Positions 35,110 through 45,136 of a stretch of DNA of 64,000 nt are shown here, piece after piece. Under the pieces are notes generated by a model. It was not told where the DNA came from, did not search any database, and worked only from the letters and a program-made list of their open reading frames with translations. The DNA comes from Pseudomonas sp. Root562 (GTDB lineage: Bacteria; Pseudomonadota; Gammaproteobacteria; Pseudomonadales; Pseudomonadaceae). Made by a program: the position numbers and the translations under genes. The DNA lies in assembly GCF_001427125.1 (NCBI RefSeq), contig NZ_LMGK01000001.1, forward strand, positions 508,108 through 572,107, written 5' to 3'. The stretch's first letter is position 1; the number at the start of each line of letters is the position of its first letter.

Positions 35110-37887
35110 TCAGGGCGTTGGGGTTACGCTGCGGTTTTGCAGGTCACGCTGGGCAACCCAGTGTTCGATCAGTTCGCGCAACTGCGAAAGTTCCACCGGT
35201 TTGGCCATGTGGCCGTCCATGCCGGCCTGGCGCGCGCGCTCCTTGTGTTCGGCGAGGATATGCGCCGTCAATGCCACCACCGGCGTGCGAATCCGCTGGT
35301 TGCCTACTTCCCAGGCACGCAGTTGCTGGGTGGCCGAGAAACCATCGAGGATCGGCATTTCACAGTCCATCAGTACCAGGTCATAGCGCTGGGCCTTCAT
35401 CGCCTGTAGCGCTTCTTCGCCATTGCTGGCGGTATCCGGTTGCAGATTGAGCTTGCCCAGCATGCCGCGGATGACCTTGGTTGAAATGCTGTTGTCCTCG
35501 GCAACGAGAATGCGGAAATCGCTGGGCACCTTGATCGGCAGGGTAGGGCTGGAGGGCGCATGCGGCATGACGGCGAGCCCTTTGTTGCGCTGGGTCAGCT
35601 CGTCGGCCAGGGTGGTCTTGAGGGTGTAGCCGGCCACCGGCTTGGCGAGGATGCGTTTGACCCCGGAGTTGCGTGCAATGATCTTGCTGGGCGCATTGCT
35701 GATGCCGGTGAGCATGATCAGCAGGATGTCGTGATTCAGACTCGGGTCTTCCTTGATCTTGGCGGCCAGTTGCATGCCGGTCATGCCAGGCATGTTCTGG
35801 TCCAGCAGGACCACGTCGAAGTAGTCACGCAAGTGCGCCTTGGTGCGCAACAGCGCCAGCGCTTCCTTGCCGGATGGTACGGCGCTGACGTTGAGGCCCC
35901 ATGCGCTGCATTGCTGTACCAGCACTTTGCGGCAGGTGTCGTTGTCGTCCACCACCAGCACCCGCGCACCTTGCAATGGGCCGTCCAGATCGGATGTCGG
36001 GTGTTCGAGCCGGTCCGGGTCCAGTGGCAATGTCAGCCACAGCGTACTGCCCTGTTGGCTGCCACTCTTGATGCCGAACTCGCCTTGCATCAAGCGAATC
36101 AGCTGACGGGCGATCACCAGCCCCAGATTTCCGCCCAGGCGATTGGCCGAAAGGAAGTGCTTGCTGTGCAGCTCGGCGTGCATCAGCGCATCGCGTTCTT
36201 CGGCATCCATCGGTTCGCCGCTGTCCTGCACGGCGATGCGCAGGCGCGGTTTGGCGCTGCGTTCATCGAGGGCAACGACAATCAGGATTTCACCTTCGTC
36301 GGTTTTCTTCAGGGCATTTTCAAGCAGGCTCAACAGGGTCTGGCGCAGACGTGTCGGATCGCCGCTGATGACCCGCGGCACTTGTGGCTGGATGAAGCTG
36401 ATCAGCTCGACGTTCTGCTGTTCGGCCTTGGCGCGGAAGATACTCAGGCAATCTTCGATCAAGGCGTTGAGATCGAACTGCACATCATCGAGTTCGATCT
36501 GCCCGGACTCGAGTTTGGAGATGTCGAGAATTTCGTTGATCAGCGTCAGCAATTCGTTGCCGGCGCTATGAATGGTTTGCACGTAATCGCGCTGCTTGAC
36601 CGACAGCGGCGTGCCAAGCAGCAGTTCGGTCATGCCCAGCACGCCGTTCATCGGCGTGCGGATTTCATGGCTGATCTTTGCCAGGAACTCGGCCTTGGCA
36701 TTGATTTCGGCATTGCTGGCGGCCAGGTCGCGACTGATGCTGAAGCGGTCTTCGGTGATGCTGCGTTGGCGCTCGCTCAAGGCAATGCTCATCAGCAGGC
36801 CGCTGATGCAGATGAAAGCCAGCAGGATGGTGATCAGGCCGTGGGGCTCGACCAGTGTCAGCCCCAGCAATGCCGGCAGGATAATCAGCGTTCCGAGGTT
36901 GAAAGCCACCATGGCCGCAACGAACAGCCGCGCCGGGCGATAGCCTTTCTGCCAGTGAAAGGCGCTGACGAACAGCATGGTCAGGCCCGCCAGGGCGACC
37001 AGGCCATAGGTAATGATGTTCAGCGGCAATGTATTGACGAACAACAGCAGCAGGCCGCAGGTCGTGATGACCAGGATCTCGCCCAGCAGCAACCGGTTGA
37101 GCGGGTGGGGGCCAAGGGGGGCAAAAAAGCGATAGGCGAGCATCAGGCCGCAGGGGGCTGTCAGCAACAACGCGAGGTATGCCCCCGGTGTTTGCACGGC
37201 TTGCCAGCTTGGTAACCATGGCCCCGCGAGGTTCAGCAAGAGCACCAGGCTGAGCATCAGCAAGCCCTCGCAGGCGGCCAGCCAGAGACTGCTGCGCGAA
37301 CGGGTGTAGGCGTAGCGGATGAGGTTGTGCAGGATCAGCATGCCGACACAGCCCAACAGCAGTCCGTAGACCAGCGTCTGGTTCTGATTGGCCGCGGTCA
37401 TGACCGCCGATTGCAGGGTGATGTAGGGCCGCAGCTGGTTATCGGAGACCAGTCTGAGGTACACATCAAGGGGTTTGTCGCTCTGCGGCAACGGCAGCAT
37501 GAAGTCGCTGCTGGGCAGTGGCCGGTCGGTCTGGGGTTGTTTGTTGCCGGTACTCGATTGGTCGATCAGGTTGTCGCCATCGAGCACATACAGGTTGAGA
37601 CGCGACAAGTCGGGCGCGAACACCCGCAGTAGCTGTTCATGCTTGCCGGGGGCGAGGCGGAAGCGGATCCAGAGTGCGCCGTCGGGCTCGGCTGCGGTGA
37701 GGCGGTCGAGTTCGATGGGACTGAATTGATTGTTGTAGCGGGTGGAGCGGATGTCGCTCAGTTGCAGATCGCCCTGTTCGTCGAGCAATACCGCCCAGCC
37801 ACTGCCTTGCGCGGCCTGGGCCGGGAGCATGCAGAGCAGAGTCAGCAGAGTGACGGTGAAACCTATGGCAATCCTGAGCCAGCGCAC
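35110..37887 (-). CDS. retS: Hybrid sensor kinase RetS
   Basis: Sensor of 925 residues. Order: signal peptide (GTG start, MRWLRIAIGFTVTLLTLLCM); periplasmic 7TMR-DISMED2 carbohydrate-like domain (about 30–160); seven-helix 7TMR-DISM block (about 170–385); HisKA with His407 (KISHEIRTPMNG); HATPase about 520–630; REC1 with Asp696 (LLDQNMPG); REC2 with Asp841 (LMDCEMPI). This order and adjacency to purD identify it as RetS. In P. aeruginosa RetS binds GacS and blocks the GacA–RsmY/Z pathway, controlling the switch between acute and biofilm states. The ATP-lid region is degenerate (DSGEPMD instead of D-x-GxG). AAGGGA lies eight bases before the GTG. Confidence 0.92.
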   Translation of the reverse strand: MRWLRIAIGFTVTLLTLLCMLPAQAAQGSGWAVLLDEQGDLQLSDIRSTRYNNQFSPIELDRLTAAEPDGALWIRFRLAPGKHEQLLRVFAPDLSRLNLYVLDGDNLIDQSSTGNKQPQTDRPLPSSDFMLPLPQSDKPLDVYLRLVSDNQLRPYITLQSAVMTAANQNQTLVYGLLLGCVGMLILHNLIRYAYTRSRSSLWLAACEGLLMLSLVLLLNLAGPWLPSWQAVQTPGAYLALLLTAPCGLMLAYRFFAPLGPHPLNRLLLGEILVITTCGLLLLFVNTLPLNIITYGLVALAGLTMLFVSAFHWQKGYRPARLFVAAMVAFNLGTLIILPALLGLTLVEPHGLITILLAFICISGLLMSIALSERQRSITEDRFSISRDLAASNAEINAKAEFLAKISHEIRTPMNGVLGMTELLLGTPLSVKQRDYVQTIHSAGNELLTLINEILDISKLESGQIELDDVQFDLNALIEDCLSIFRAKAEQQNVELISFIQPQVPRVISGDPTRLRQTLLSLLENALKKTDEGEILIVVALDERSAKPRLRIAVQDSGEPMDAEERDALMHAELHSKHFLSANRLGGNLGLVIARQLIRLMQGEFGIKSGSQQGSTLWLTLPLDPDRLEHPTSDLDGPLQGARVLVVDDNDTCRKVLVQQCSAWGLNVSAVPSGKEALALLRTKAHLRDYFDVVLLDQNMPGMTGMQLAAKIKEDPSLNHDILLIMLTGISNAPSKIIARNSGVKRILAKPVAGYTLKTTLADELTQRNKGLAVMPHAPSSPTLPIKVPSDFRILVAEDNSISTKVIRGMLGKLNLQPDTASNGEEALQAMKAQRYDLVLMDCEMPILDGFSATQQLRAWEVGNQRIRTPVVALTAHILAEHKERARQAGMDGHMAKPVELSQLRELIEHWVAQRDLQNRSVTPTP

Positions 37888-37986
37888 GGCGAAATCCCTT
37901 CGTAGGTTGATGCCAGAATATAACTATGCGCGGCGCCGGAATAGTCAGGCAAGGGCTTGAAGCCCCTGCCCGGCTCAAAGGATAGC

Positions 37987-39282
37987 TTATTCCTGATTTT
38001 CGCCACGCTCGCGGGCAATGGCACGGTAGCCAATGTCCTTGCGATAGAAACAGCCTTCCCAATCAATTTTCGCCGCCAGCTTGTAAGCCTGCTGCTGAGC
38101 CGCATCGACACTGGCACCCATGGCCGTAGCGCAAAGCACGCGACCGCCGGCCGTTACCACTTGATTGTCTTTGAGCGCAGTGCCGGCGTGGAAGACTTTG
38201 CCTTCCAGCGCGGCGGCTGCATCCAGGCCATTGATGGCCACGCCTTTGGCGTAGTCACCAGGATAGCCGCCCGCCGCCAGCACGATACCTACGCTTGGAC
38301 GTGGATCCCATTGCGCCTCGACCTTGTCCAGCGCCTGCGCCAGAGCAGCTTCAACCAGCAGCACCAGGCTCGACTGCAAGCGCAGCATGACAGGTTGGGT
38401 CTCAGGGTCGCCGAAACGGCAGTTAAATTCGATAACTTTTGGGTTACCAGCCTTGTCGATCATCAAGCCGGCGTACAGGAAGCCAGTGTAGACGTTACCT
38501 TCCTCGGCCATGCCGCGAACCGTCGGCCAGATCACCAGATCCATGACGCGCTTGTGCACTTCGGCGGTGACCACCGGGGCAGGGGAGTAGGCACCCATGC
38601 CGCCGGTGTTCGGCCCGGTGTCGCCGTCGCCGACGCGTTTGTGGTCCTGGCTGGTGGCCATTGGCAGGACGTTCTTGCCGTCGACCATGACGATGAAGCT
38701 GGCTTCTTCGCCATCCAGGAACTCTTCGATCACGACGCGCGAGCCGGCGTCACCGAAGGCATTGCCGGCGAGCATGTCACGCACGGCGTCTTCGGCTTCG
38801 GCCAAGGTCATGGCGACGATCACGCCTTTACCGGCGGCAAGGCCATCGGCCTTGATCACGATTGGCGCACCTTTTTCGCGCAAGTAAGCCAGGGCAGGCT
38901 CGATCTCGGTGAAGTTCTGGTAGTCGGCGGTCGGGATCTTGTGGCGAGCCAGGAAGTCCTTGGTGAACGCTTTCGAACCTTCCAGCTGAGCGGCGCCAGC
39001 GGTCGGACCGAAGCAGTCCAGGCCGCGGGAGCGGAACAGGTCCACGACGCCCGCAACCAGTGGCACTTCCGGACCAACGATGGTCAGGGAAACGTTTTTC
39101 TCGGCGAAGTCCGCCAGTTGCTCAAGGGCCAGCACGTCGATGGCGACGTTCTCGCACTTGGCTTCAATGGCCGTACCGGCGTTGCCCGGGGCCACGAAAA
39201 CCTTTTGCACGCGCGGATCCTGAGCCACTTTCCAGGCCAGGGCGTGTTCACGGCCACCGCTGCCAATGATCAAAACATTCAT
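37987..39282 (-). CDS. purD: Phosphoribosylamine–glycine ligase
   Basis: Second step of purine synthesis, ATP-dependent ligation of glycine to phosphoribosylamine. A 431-residue ATP-grasp enzyme: MNVLIIGSGGREHALAWK at the N-terminus, APIVIKADGLAAGKGV for ATP binding, GPNTGGMGAYSPAPV and FNCRFGDPETQPVMLRL for metal and substrate. It follows purH, with one repeat element between them. Together they are the usual Pseudomonas purHD pair. Confidence 0.97.
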   Translation of the reverse strand: MNVLIIGSGGREHALAWKVAQDPRVQKVFVAPGNAGTAIEAKCENVAIDVLALEQLADFAEKNVSLTIVGPEVPLVAGVVDLFRSRGLDCFGPTAGAAQLEGSKAFTKDFLARHKIPTADYQNFTEIEPALAYLREKGAPIVIKADGLAAGKGVIVAMTLAEAEDAVRDMLAGNAFGDAGSRVVIEEFLDGEEASFIVMVDGKNVLPMATSQDHKRVGDGDTGPNTGGMGAYSPAPVVTAEVHKRVMDLVIWPTVRGMAEEGNVYTGFLYAGLMIDKAGNPKVIEFNCRFGDPETQPVMLRLQSSLVLLVEAALAQALDKVEAQWDPRPSVGIVLAAGGYPGDYAKGVAINGLDAAAALEGKVFHAGTALKDNQVVTAGGRVLCATAMGASVDAAQQQAYKLAAKIDWEGCFYRKDIGYRAIARERGENQE

Positions 39283-39319
39283 TTCAAAAACCTCGGATGA
39301 CGCTAATTCTGTGGGGGCT

Positions 39320-39422
39320 GATCGTTCCCACGCTCTGCGTGGGAATGCCTCAACGGACGCTCCGCGTCCGAGGGACGCGGAGCGTCCCGGGCTGCGTGCC
39401 CACGCAGAGCGTGGGTACGATC
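39320..39422. repeat. Palindromic intergenic repeat (GATCGTTCCCACGC family)
   Basis: Outer arms GATCGTTCCCACGCTC and GCGTGGGTACGATC, inner GGACGC-based stems. The copy fills nearly all of the purH–purD gap and resembles those at 9724 and 13476. Confidence 0.85.
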
Positions 39423-39433
39423 AAGCAAACAAA

Positions 39434-41041
39434 TCAGTGACGGAAGTGGCGCATGCCGGTGAACACCATCGCGATGCCGGCTTCGTCGGCAGCAGCAATC
39501 ACTTCAGCATCACGCATCGAGCCGCCTGGCTGGATCACAGCCGTCACGCCCGCCTTGGCCGCATTGTCCAGACCATCGCGGAACGGGAAGAATGCGTCGG
39601 ACGCCATCACCGAACCGGCTACCTGCAAGCCTGCATGCTCAGCCTTGATCGCAGCGATGCGAGCCGAGTTCACGCGGCTCATCTGACCGGCGCCGACACC
39701 GATGGTCTGACGGTTCTTGGCGTAGACGATGGCGTTGGATTTAACGTACTTGGCGACCTTCCAGGCGAAGATCAGGTCGTGGATTTCCTGTTCGGTCGGA
39801 GCGCGTTTGGTCACGACTTTCAGGTCATCGGCGCTGATCATGCCGATGTCACGGCTCTGCACCAGCAGACCACCATTGACGCGCTTGTAATCCCACGCTG
39901 CTGCACGATCGGCCGACCACTCGCCGCAGGCCAGCAGACGCACGTTGGCTTTGGCTGCAACGATGGCGCGGGCTTCTTCGCTGACGCTTGGGGCGATGAT
40001 CACTTCAACGAACTGGCGCTCGACGATCGCCTTGGCGGTCTCTGCATCCAGTTCGCGGTTGAAGGCGATGATGCCGCCAAACGCGGATTCGGTATCGGTG
40101 GCATAAGCCAGGTCGTAGGCTTTGCGGATGCCGCCTTCGGCATCAGGGCTGACAGCCACGCCGCACGGGTTGGCGTGCTTGACGATCACGCAGGCTGGCT
40201 TGACGAAGCTCTTGACGCATTCCAATGCAGCGTCGGTGTCGGCCACGTTGTTGTACGACAGCTCTTTGCCCTGCAGTTGGGTCGCGGTAGCGATGCCGAC
40301 TTCGGCAGGCTTGGCTTCCACGTAGAACGCCGCGCTCTGATGCGGGTTCTCGCCGTAGCGCATTTCCTGGGCCTTGATGAACTGGCTGTTGAACGTGCGC
40401 GGGAATTCGCTGCGACCTTCTGTGCTGAGCGTCTCGGCAGCCTGGTTCACGGTACCCATGTAGTTGGCGATCATGCCGTCATAGGCAGCGGTGTGTTCGA
40501 AGGCCTTGAGCATCAGGTCGAAACGCTGAGCGTAAGTCAGGCCACCGGCCTTGAGGTTTTCGAGGACGCTGGCGTAATCGCTGGCATTGACCACGATGGC
40601 CACGTCTTTGTGGTTCTTGGCAGCCGAACGGACCATGGTCGGGCCGCCGATGTCGATGTTCTCGATGGCGGTCGGCAGGTCACAGCCTGGCTTGTTGATG
40701 GTGGCTTCGAACGGGTACAGGTTGACCGCCACCAGATCGATCGGCTTGATGCCGTGTTCGTTCATGATGGCATCGTCGATACCGCGACGACCGAGGATCC
40801 CGCCGTGGATTTTCGGATGCAGGGTCTTCACCCGACCGTCCATCATTTCGGCAAAACCGGTGTAATCAGCGACTTCCACAGCGGCAACGCCGTTGTCCTG
40901 CAGCAGCTTGAACGTCCCGCCGGTGGAGAGGATCTCGACGCCCAGGGCTTCAAGCTCTTTGGCGAATTCAAGGATCCCGGTCTTGTCGGAAACGCTGATC
41001 AAGGCGCGGCGGATCGGCAGGCGGGTAGTCTGGTCGGTCAT
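39434..41041 (-). CDS. purH: Bifunctional AICAR transformylase/IMP cyclohydrolase
   Basis: Last two steps of IMP synthesis, 535 residues. The N-terminal cyclohydrolase (MGS-like) domain has [20 protein letters not shown] and FKLLQDNGV. The C-terminal transformylase has [22 protein letters not shown] and [12 protein letters not shown]. The frame remains open to 41074, but ATG 41041 ([12 protein letters not shown]) is the family start. A terminator for fis lies just upstream. Confidence 0.97.
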   Translation of the reverse strand: MTDQTTRLPIRRALISVSDKTGILEFAKELEALGVEILSTGGTFKLLQDNGVAAVEVADYTGFAEMMDGRVKTLHPKIHGGILGRRGIDDAIMNEHGIKPIDLVAVNLYPFEATINKPGCDLPTAIENIDIGGPTMVRSAAKNHKDVAIVVNASDYASVLENLKAGGLTYAQRFDLMLKAFEHTAAYDGMIANYMGTVNQAAETLSTEGRSEFPRTFNSQFIKAQEMRYGENPHQSAAFYVEAKPAEVGIATATQLQGKELSYNNVADTDAALECVKSFVKPACVIVKHANPCGVAVSPDAEGGIRKAYDLAYATDTESAFGGIIAFNRELDAETAKAIVERQFVEVIIAPSVSEEARAIVAAKANVRLLACGEWSADRAAAWDYKRVNGGLLVQSRDIGMISADDLKVVTKRAPTEQEIHDLIFAWKVAKYVKSNAIVYAKNRQTIGVGAGQMSRVNSARIAAIKAEHAGLQVAGSVMASDAFFPFRDGLDNAAKAGVTAVIQPGGSMRDAEVIAAADEAGIAMVFTGMRHFRH

Positions 41042-41072
41042 TTCAATTTCCATCAAAAGCAAAGGAGTCAGC

Positions 41073-41105
41073 AAAAAAGGCGACCGGTTTTACGCGGGCG
41101 CCTTT
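41073..41105 (-). terminator. Rho-independent terminator of the dusB–fis unit
   Basis: On the minus strand, GGCG and CCG pair with CGG and CGCC around one mismatch, followed by a run of six T. It lies between the fis stop and the purH start. Confidence 0.82.
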
Positions 41106-41122
41106 CTGGTTTGATTGAATGC

Positions 41123-41443
41123 TTACAGCAAATCGTACTGCTTGAGTTTCTTGCGCAGCGTGCCCCGGTTGAGTCCGAGCATTTCGCTGGCCTTGGTCTG
41201 GTTGCCCTTGACGTAGTTCATCACGCACTCGAGCAGGGGAGCCTCGACTTCGGAGAGCACCAGGTTGTACACATCCGTGACGGCAGCGCCCTCAAGGTGG
41301 GCGAAATAATTGTGCAGCGCTTTCTCGACACTCCCGCGAAGGGTCTGACCTTCTTCGCTCGGGGTATTGAGGTGCTGTTTCAAATTCACGTTGTCGCTCA
41401 CGGGTGTTGTTCCACTCACTAAAGTCTCGGTCATCATCGTCAT
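41123..41443 (-). CDS. fis: Nucleoid-associated DNA-binding protein Fis
   Basis: A 106-residue Fis protein. The C-terminal helix-turn-helix is intact: [31 protein letters not shown]. The N-terminal tail ([18 protein letters not shown]) is the Pseudomonas form. Its ATG overlaps the dusB stop (ATGA), the classic dusB–fis operon. Fis controls rRNA and growth-phase genes. Upstream in-frame residues back to 41749 come from dusB. Confidence 0.96.
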   Translation of the reverse strand: MTMMTETLVSGTTPVSDNVNLKQHLNTPSEEGQTLRGSVEKALHNYFAHLEGAAVTDVYNLVLSEVEAPLLECVMNYVKGNQTKASEMLGLNRGTLRKKLKQYDLL

Positions 41444-42450
41444 GCGGCCACCCCCTCTCCGTCCCCTGTCAGGCTCTTGTAACGTTCGGCGAAGAACCCC
41501 TGAACGTTGGCGCATTGTGCTTCCGTATCTTCCAAACGATTGAAGTGGGCGCGAAACTCCCTGGCGCCCGGCAAGGTTGCGAGATACCAGCCCACATGCT
41601 TTCGAGCAATGCGCACGCCCATCACGTCTCCATAGAAGGCGTGCAGCGCAGCCAGATGCTCTAGCAGAATGCGTTCCACCTCGATCAGTTCCAGCGCCGG
41701 GAGCTTCTCGCCGGTGCGCAGGAAATGGTCGATCTCGCGAAAAATCCATGGCCGCCCCTGGGCGGCCCGGCCAACCAGCAGGCCGTCGGCACCGGTCGCG
41801 TCGAGCACGTATCGGGCCTTTTCCGGCGAATCGATATCGCCGTTGGCAAACACCGGCATCGATACCGCCTGCTTGATCGCGGCAATGGTGTCGTACTCGG
41901 CTTCACCGGTGTACAGATCGGCACGGGTGCGGCCATGTACCGCCAGCGCCGTAATGCCTGCCTGCTCGGCGATCTTCGCCACCGTCAGGCCATTCTTGTT
42001 GTCCCGGTCCCAGCCGGTCCGAATCTTCAGGGTAACCGGCACATCAACCGCAGCCACGACGGCCTGCAGGATCTCGGTGACCAGTGCTTCATCCTTCAAC
42101 AGTGCGGAGCCGGCGGCCTTGTTGCAGACCTTCTTTGCCGGACAGCCCATGTTGATATCAATAATCTGTGCGCCCAACTCGACGTTGGCCCGCGCTGCAT
42201 CCGCCAGCATCTGTGCATCGCCACCGGCGATCTGTACCGAGCGTGGCTCGGGATCACCTTCGTGGATCATGCGCATCCGCGACTTGCGGGTGTTCCACAA
42301 ACTCATGTCGCTGGTGACCATTTCCGAGACGACCAGTCCCGCGCCCAATCGTTTGCACAGCTGACGAAAGGGTTGGTCGGTGACCCCCGCCATCGGGGCG
42401 AGAATCAAGCCGTTGTGTAATGTGTATGGACCGATGCGTACCGCCGACAT
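41440..42450 (-). CDS. dusB: tRNA-dihydrouridine synthase B
   Basis: FMN-dependent reduction of uridine to dihydrouridine in tRNA. The protein has 336 residues with [36 protein letters not shown] containing the catalytic Cys, [10 protein letters not shown] and [17 protein letters not shown]. It starts 185 bases after the DUF3426 gene and couples into fis. Confidence 0.96.
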   Translation of the reverse strand: MSAVRIGPYTLHNGLILAPMAGVTDQPFRQLCKRLGAGLVVSEMVTSDMSLWNTRKSRMRMIHEGDPEPRSVQIAGGDAQMLADAARANVELGAQIIDINMGCPAKKVCNKAAGSALLKDEALVTEILQAVVAAVDVPVTLKIRTGWDRDNKNGLTVAKIAEQAGITALAVHGRTRADLYTGEAEYDTIAAIKQAVSMPVFANGDIDSPEKARYVLDATGADGLLVGRAAQGRPWIFREIDHFLRTGEKLPALELIEVERILLEHLAALHAFYGDVMGVRIARKHVGWYLATLPGAREFRAHFNRLEDTEAQCANVQGFFAERYKSLTGDGEGVAA

Positions 42451-42635
42451 AGGGCTTCCCTGTTGTGGGGCCGGATCATGAGAGTTCGAAAAAGGGTTGG
42501 CATGATACCCGCTCTCGATGACTGGATAAAGGTCGAATTGAACAAAATCTGAACAGTTATTCCGTTATCGCCAGCGGTTTGGTTCGCGCAGGGAAAGTCA
42601 GAAAGCCGTCGTCAATTGAAGAGCGGTGAACCGTT

Positions 42636-43904
42636 TCACTCGGGCGAGTGGAAGCTCAGGCTGTAATTCACCGCTTTTGCACCTGGATCGAGAATGTCGA
42701 GTGCAATGTGGATCGGGGTTTGCGGAGGCATTTCGGCCATGCCTTCAAGGTCGCCCCCGAGATACTCGCCGGGTTTGAAGCGGCGGCTGGCGATCAGGTG
42801 GCCGTTGAGGTCGGCGAAGCGCAGTTCCAGCAGCGGGAAGGGCTGGGAGAAGGGCGCGCGGTTATAGATGATCGCATCAACCACCAGCGCACCACTGAAC
42901 TCCGGGTGGCTGCGCACTACCAGGTTGCTGCTTTTGATTTTGGCGATGTCGACCTTGGAGGGCACCGTGCAACCGATGTGTGGGCACAGTTGCTGGAACC
43001 ATGGGCGATATTGGTCCTGGCGTGCCAGTTCGTCGAAGTGATAGGCGACGTACTGGCCCACGAGTGCGCCGGCGCCCAGCAGGATCAGCACCAGCCAGAA
43101 GAATCGGCGCCCCCACGGCGAACGGCGTTTTTGCCAGTCCAGTTGCAGCGGGTCATCGGTCAGGTCTTGCAAGACTTCGGCGCGAACGCCCGGTTCGCTG
43201 CGTTCGCGACGCTTGCGCAAGGGCTCGATCGAAGGCAGGTCGGCGTCGATTTCTTCAGTTGCCGTTGCCGAAAGGCGTTCGTGATGAAGTGGAGGATCGA
43301 GCGGGTCGTGCAGGCGTAAATGTGGCGGCTGGGGTTCGTCGTCCAGTTCCACCGGCTCGAGTTCCAGCGATAGCGAGGGTTCGGTGCGTGCGAGGATGCC
43401 TGTCTCTTTCAGGGGTTCTTCTGAAACAGGAGTGTCGAGCGCATCGAGCTCGTCAAGGTTATTGCCCGTTTGCGCACGATCGGCGGCCGATTCGCTGAAC
43501 AGGCTGTCAGTGGTCCAGGGTTCTTCGTCGATTTCAGTGCTGTCGCGGCGAGCGCTGAGGCTGTCTTCGCGGGGGCGGCCGAATTCGGTGATGGGCTGGA
43601 TTTCCCGCTGTTCGAGCCGGGCGAGTTCTTCGTCGAGGTCGAGGCTGTCCAGATCCAGTTCGGCCGCGCTCCATTGCTTTTGGCTGATGGCACGCGGTTG
43701 TTCGGGTGCCGGGGCTTGCGCGATGGCAGGTGCAATCGGCGCGGCAGGCTCTTTGCCGGCCTGTTCAAGCAATTGCTTGGCCGCGTTGAATACCTGCAGG
43801 CATGAGCCACAGCGAACGACCCCGCGCGCCACGCTCAACTGGGCATGGCTGACGCGGAAACTGGTTTGGCAATGCGGGCACTGGGTGACGAAGCTATCGG
43901 TCAT
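42636..43904 (-). CDS. Zinc-ribbon and DUF3426 membrane protein
   Basis: A 422-residue protein starting with an MJ0042-type zinc ribbon (CPHC…CGSC, residues 9–35). A long acidic, low-complexity region of about 200 residues follows. One membrane helix (FFWLVLILLGAGALVGQYVAY, about residue 275) leads to a periplasmic DUF3426 domain with CPHIGC, PFSQPFPLLELRFADLNG and PGEYLGGD. Conserved between prmA and dusB in Pseudomonas; function is not known to me. Confidence 0.9.
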   Translation of the reverse strand: MTDSFVTQCPHCQTSFRVSHAQLSVARGVVRCGSCLQVFNAAKQLLEQAGKEPAAPIAPAIAQAPAPEQPRAISQKQWSAAELDLDSLDLDEELARLEQREIQPITEFGRPREDSLSARRDSTEIDEEPWTTDSLFSESAADRAQTGNNLDELDALDTPVSEEPLKETGILARTEPSLSLELEPVELDDEPQPPHLRLHDPLDPPLHHERLSATATEEIDADLPSIEPLRKRRERSEPGVRAEVLQDLTDDPLQLDWQKRRSPWGRRFFWLVLILLGAGALVGQYVAYHFDELARQDQYRPWFQQLCPHIGCTVPSKVDIAKIKSSNLVVRSHPEFSGALVVDAIIYNRAPFSQPFPLLELRFADLNGHLIASRRFKPGEYLGGDLEGMAEMPPQTPIHIALDILDPGAKAVNYSLSFHSPE

Positions 43905-43934
43905 GCGGCGATCCGGATTATGCAGACGCTCATT

Positions 43935-44813
43935 CTAGCGCCGACGGCCTGTGATGCGCACCCAGCCATCGCGATTGGCGATCGGATCCAGATCGAAGTC
44001 CTTGGCGTAGGCTGCAGCCACTTCATCGCCTTGCTCGGCCAGAATCCCCGACAGCGCCAGACGGCCACCGGGCTTGACCAGGCCGGACAGCTGCGGTGCA
44101 AGGGATACCAGCGGGCCAGCGAGAATGTTCGCTACCAGCACATCAGCCTGAACCTGCGGCAGATCTTCCGGCAGATACAGTGGGAACAGCTCATTGGCAA
44201 TGTGGTTGCGCCCGGCATTGTCGCGGGAAGCTTCCAGCGCCTGCACGTCGATGTCGGTGCCGACCGCTTCCCTGGCGCCCAGCAGCAAGGCGGCAATGGC
44301 CAGGATCCCCGAGCCGCAGCCGAAGTCCAGCACGTTGCAATCTTTCAGATCCTGACCGTCGAGCCATTCCAGGCACAGCGCGGTGGTCGGGTGGGTGCCG
44401 GTGCCGAACGCCAGGCCCGGGTCCAGCAGCAGGTTGACGGCGTCTGGTTCGGGGGCGGCATGCCAGCTTGGCACGATCCACAGGCGCTGACCGAAACGCA
44501 TCGGCTGGAAACCGTCCATCCAGCTGCGTTCCCAGTCCTGGTCCTCGATCACTTCACTGTGGTGTTCGGGCAGCGGACTGCCCGTCAACAGCTCAAGGTG
44601 AGCCAGCACCGGGCCAGGCTCGGTGCCACCTTCGAACAGGGCCAGCAGGTGGGTGTGCGACCACAGTGGGGTGGTGTTGAGTTCCGGCTCGAAGATCGGC
44701 TGGTCTTCGGCGTCCATGAAGGTCACCGATACGGCGCCCACTTCAAGGAAAGCGTCTTCGTAGGTTTCGGCTTGTTCTGGGCTGATGGCGAGACGGACTT
44801 GCAGCCAAGGCAT
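43935..44813 (-). CDS. prmA: Ribosomal protein L11 methyltransferase
   Basis: SAM-dependent trimethylation of ribosomal protein L11, 292 residues. The N-terminal substrate domain contains [15 protein letters not shown]. The SAM site is [20 protein letters not shown], followed by the family's [17 protein letters not shown] and [11 protein letters not shown]. The ATG at 44813 ([11 protein letters not shown]) is the family start; the open frame to 45005 enters a REP element. The DUF3426 gene begins 30 bases after it. Confidence 0.96.
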   Translation of the reverse strand: MPWLQVRLAISPEQAETYEDAFLEVGAVSVTFMDAEDQPIFEPELNTTPLWSHTHLLALFEGGTEPGPVLAHLELLTGSPLPEHHSEVIEDQDWERSWMDGFQPMRFGQRLWIVPSWHAAPEPDAVNLLLDPGLAFGTGTHPTTALCLEWLDGQDLKDCNVLDFGCGSGILAIAALLLGAREAVGTDIDVQALEASRDNAGRNHIANELFPLYLPEDLPQVQADVLVANILAGPLVSLAPQLSGLVKPGGRLALSGILAEQGDEVAAAYAKDFDLDPIANRDGWVRITGRRR

Positions 44814-44931
44814 GGCGGGCACCTTTGAAAAATATAGATTGCAGCCTAGCGGGCTGCGAGAAGCGCGCAAGTTTACGCGAGCGCAACGCAGAAGACGACC
44901 GGGTTGCCATCCAATACCGCACGACGCTCTC

Positions 44932-45065
44932 TGTGGCGAGGGAGCTGGCTCCCGCTGGAGCGCGATGCGGTCCCAAAATGGTAGATAAGGCTTTGTCTGA
45001 CGCAACTCGGATGAATGGTCTTGCGGCTGCTGCGCAACCGAGCGGGAGCAAGCTCCCTCGCCACA
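44932..45065. repeat. REPIN-type inverted repeat between accC and prmA
   Basis: Left arm carries GAGGGAGCTGGCTCCCGCT and right arm (45041–45065) AGCGGGAGCAAGCTCCCTCG. Same class as 6045 and 13357, with one variant base in the left core. Confidence 0.84.
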
Positions 45066-45094
45066 AGGTTTCTGGGGGCATCTGCAGAAACAAC

Positions 45095-45116
45095 AAAGCC
45101 GCCCGAAGGCGGCTTT
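45095..45116 (-). terminator. Rho-independent terminator of the accBC unit
   Basis: On the minus strand AAAGCCGCC pairs with GGCGGCTTT around a TTCG tetraloop, followed by GTTGTTTC. It lies 21 bases after the accC stop. Confidence 0.88.
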
Positions 45117-45136
45117 GTCAGGTGCAGGTTCGAAGC

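Larger units (their letters stand above)
44814..45136. other. Intergenic region between accC and prmA
   Basis: A 323-base gap that contains the REPIN at 44932–45065 and the accC terminator at 45095–45116. The 118 bases nearest prmA should hold its promoter; no strong box was recognised. Confidence 0.7.

Noticed and set aside
35560..37215. 551-codon plus-strand frame opposite retS
   Set aside because: Gln/Asp-rich antisense product without motifs, inside a full-length retS.
39266..41422. 718-codon plus-strand frame opposite purH and fis
   Set aside because: purH and fis are certain on the other strand; the frame is an antisense shadow.
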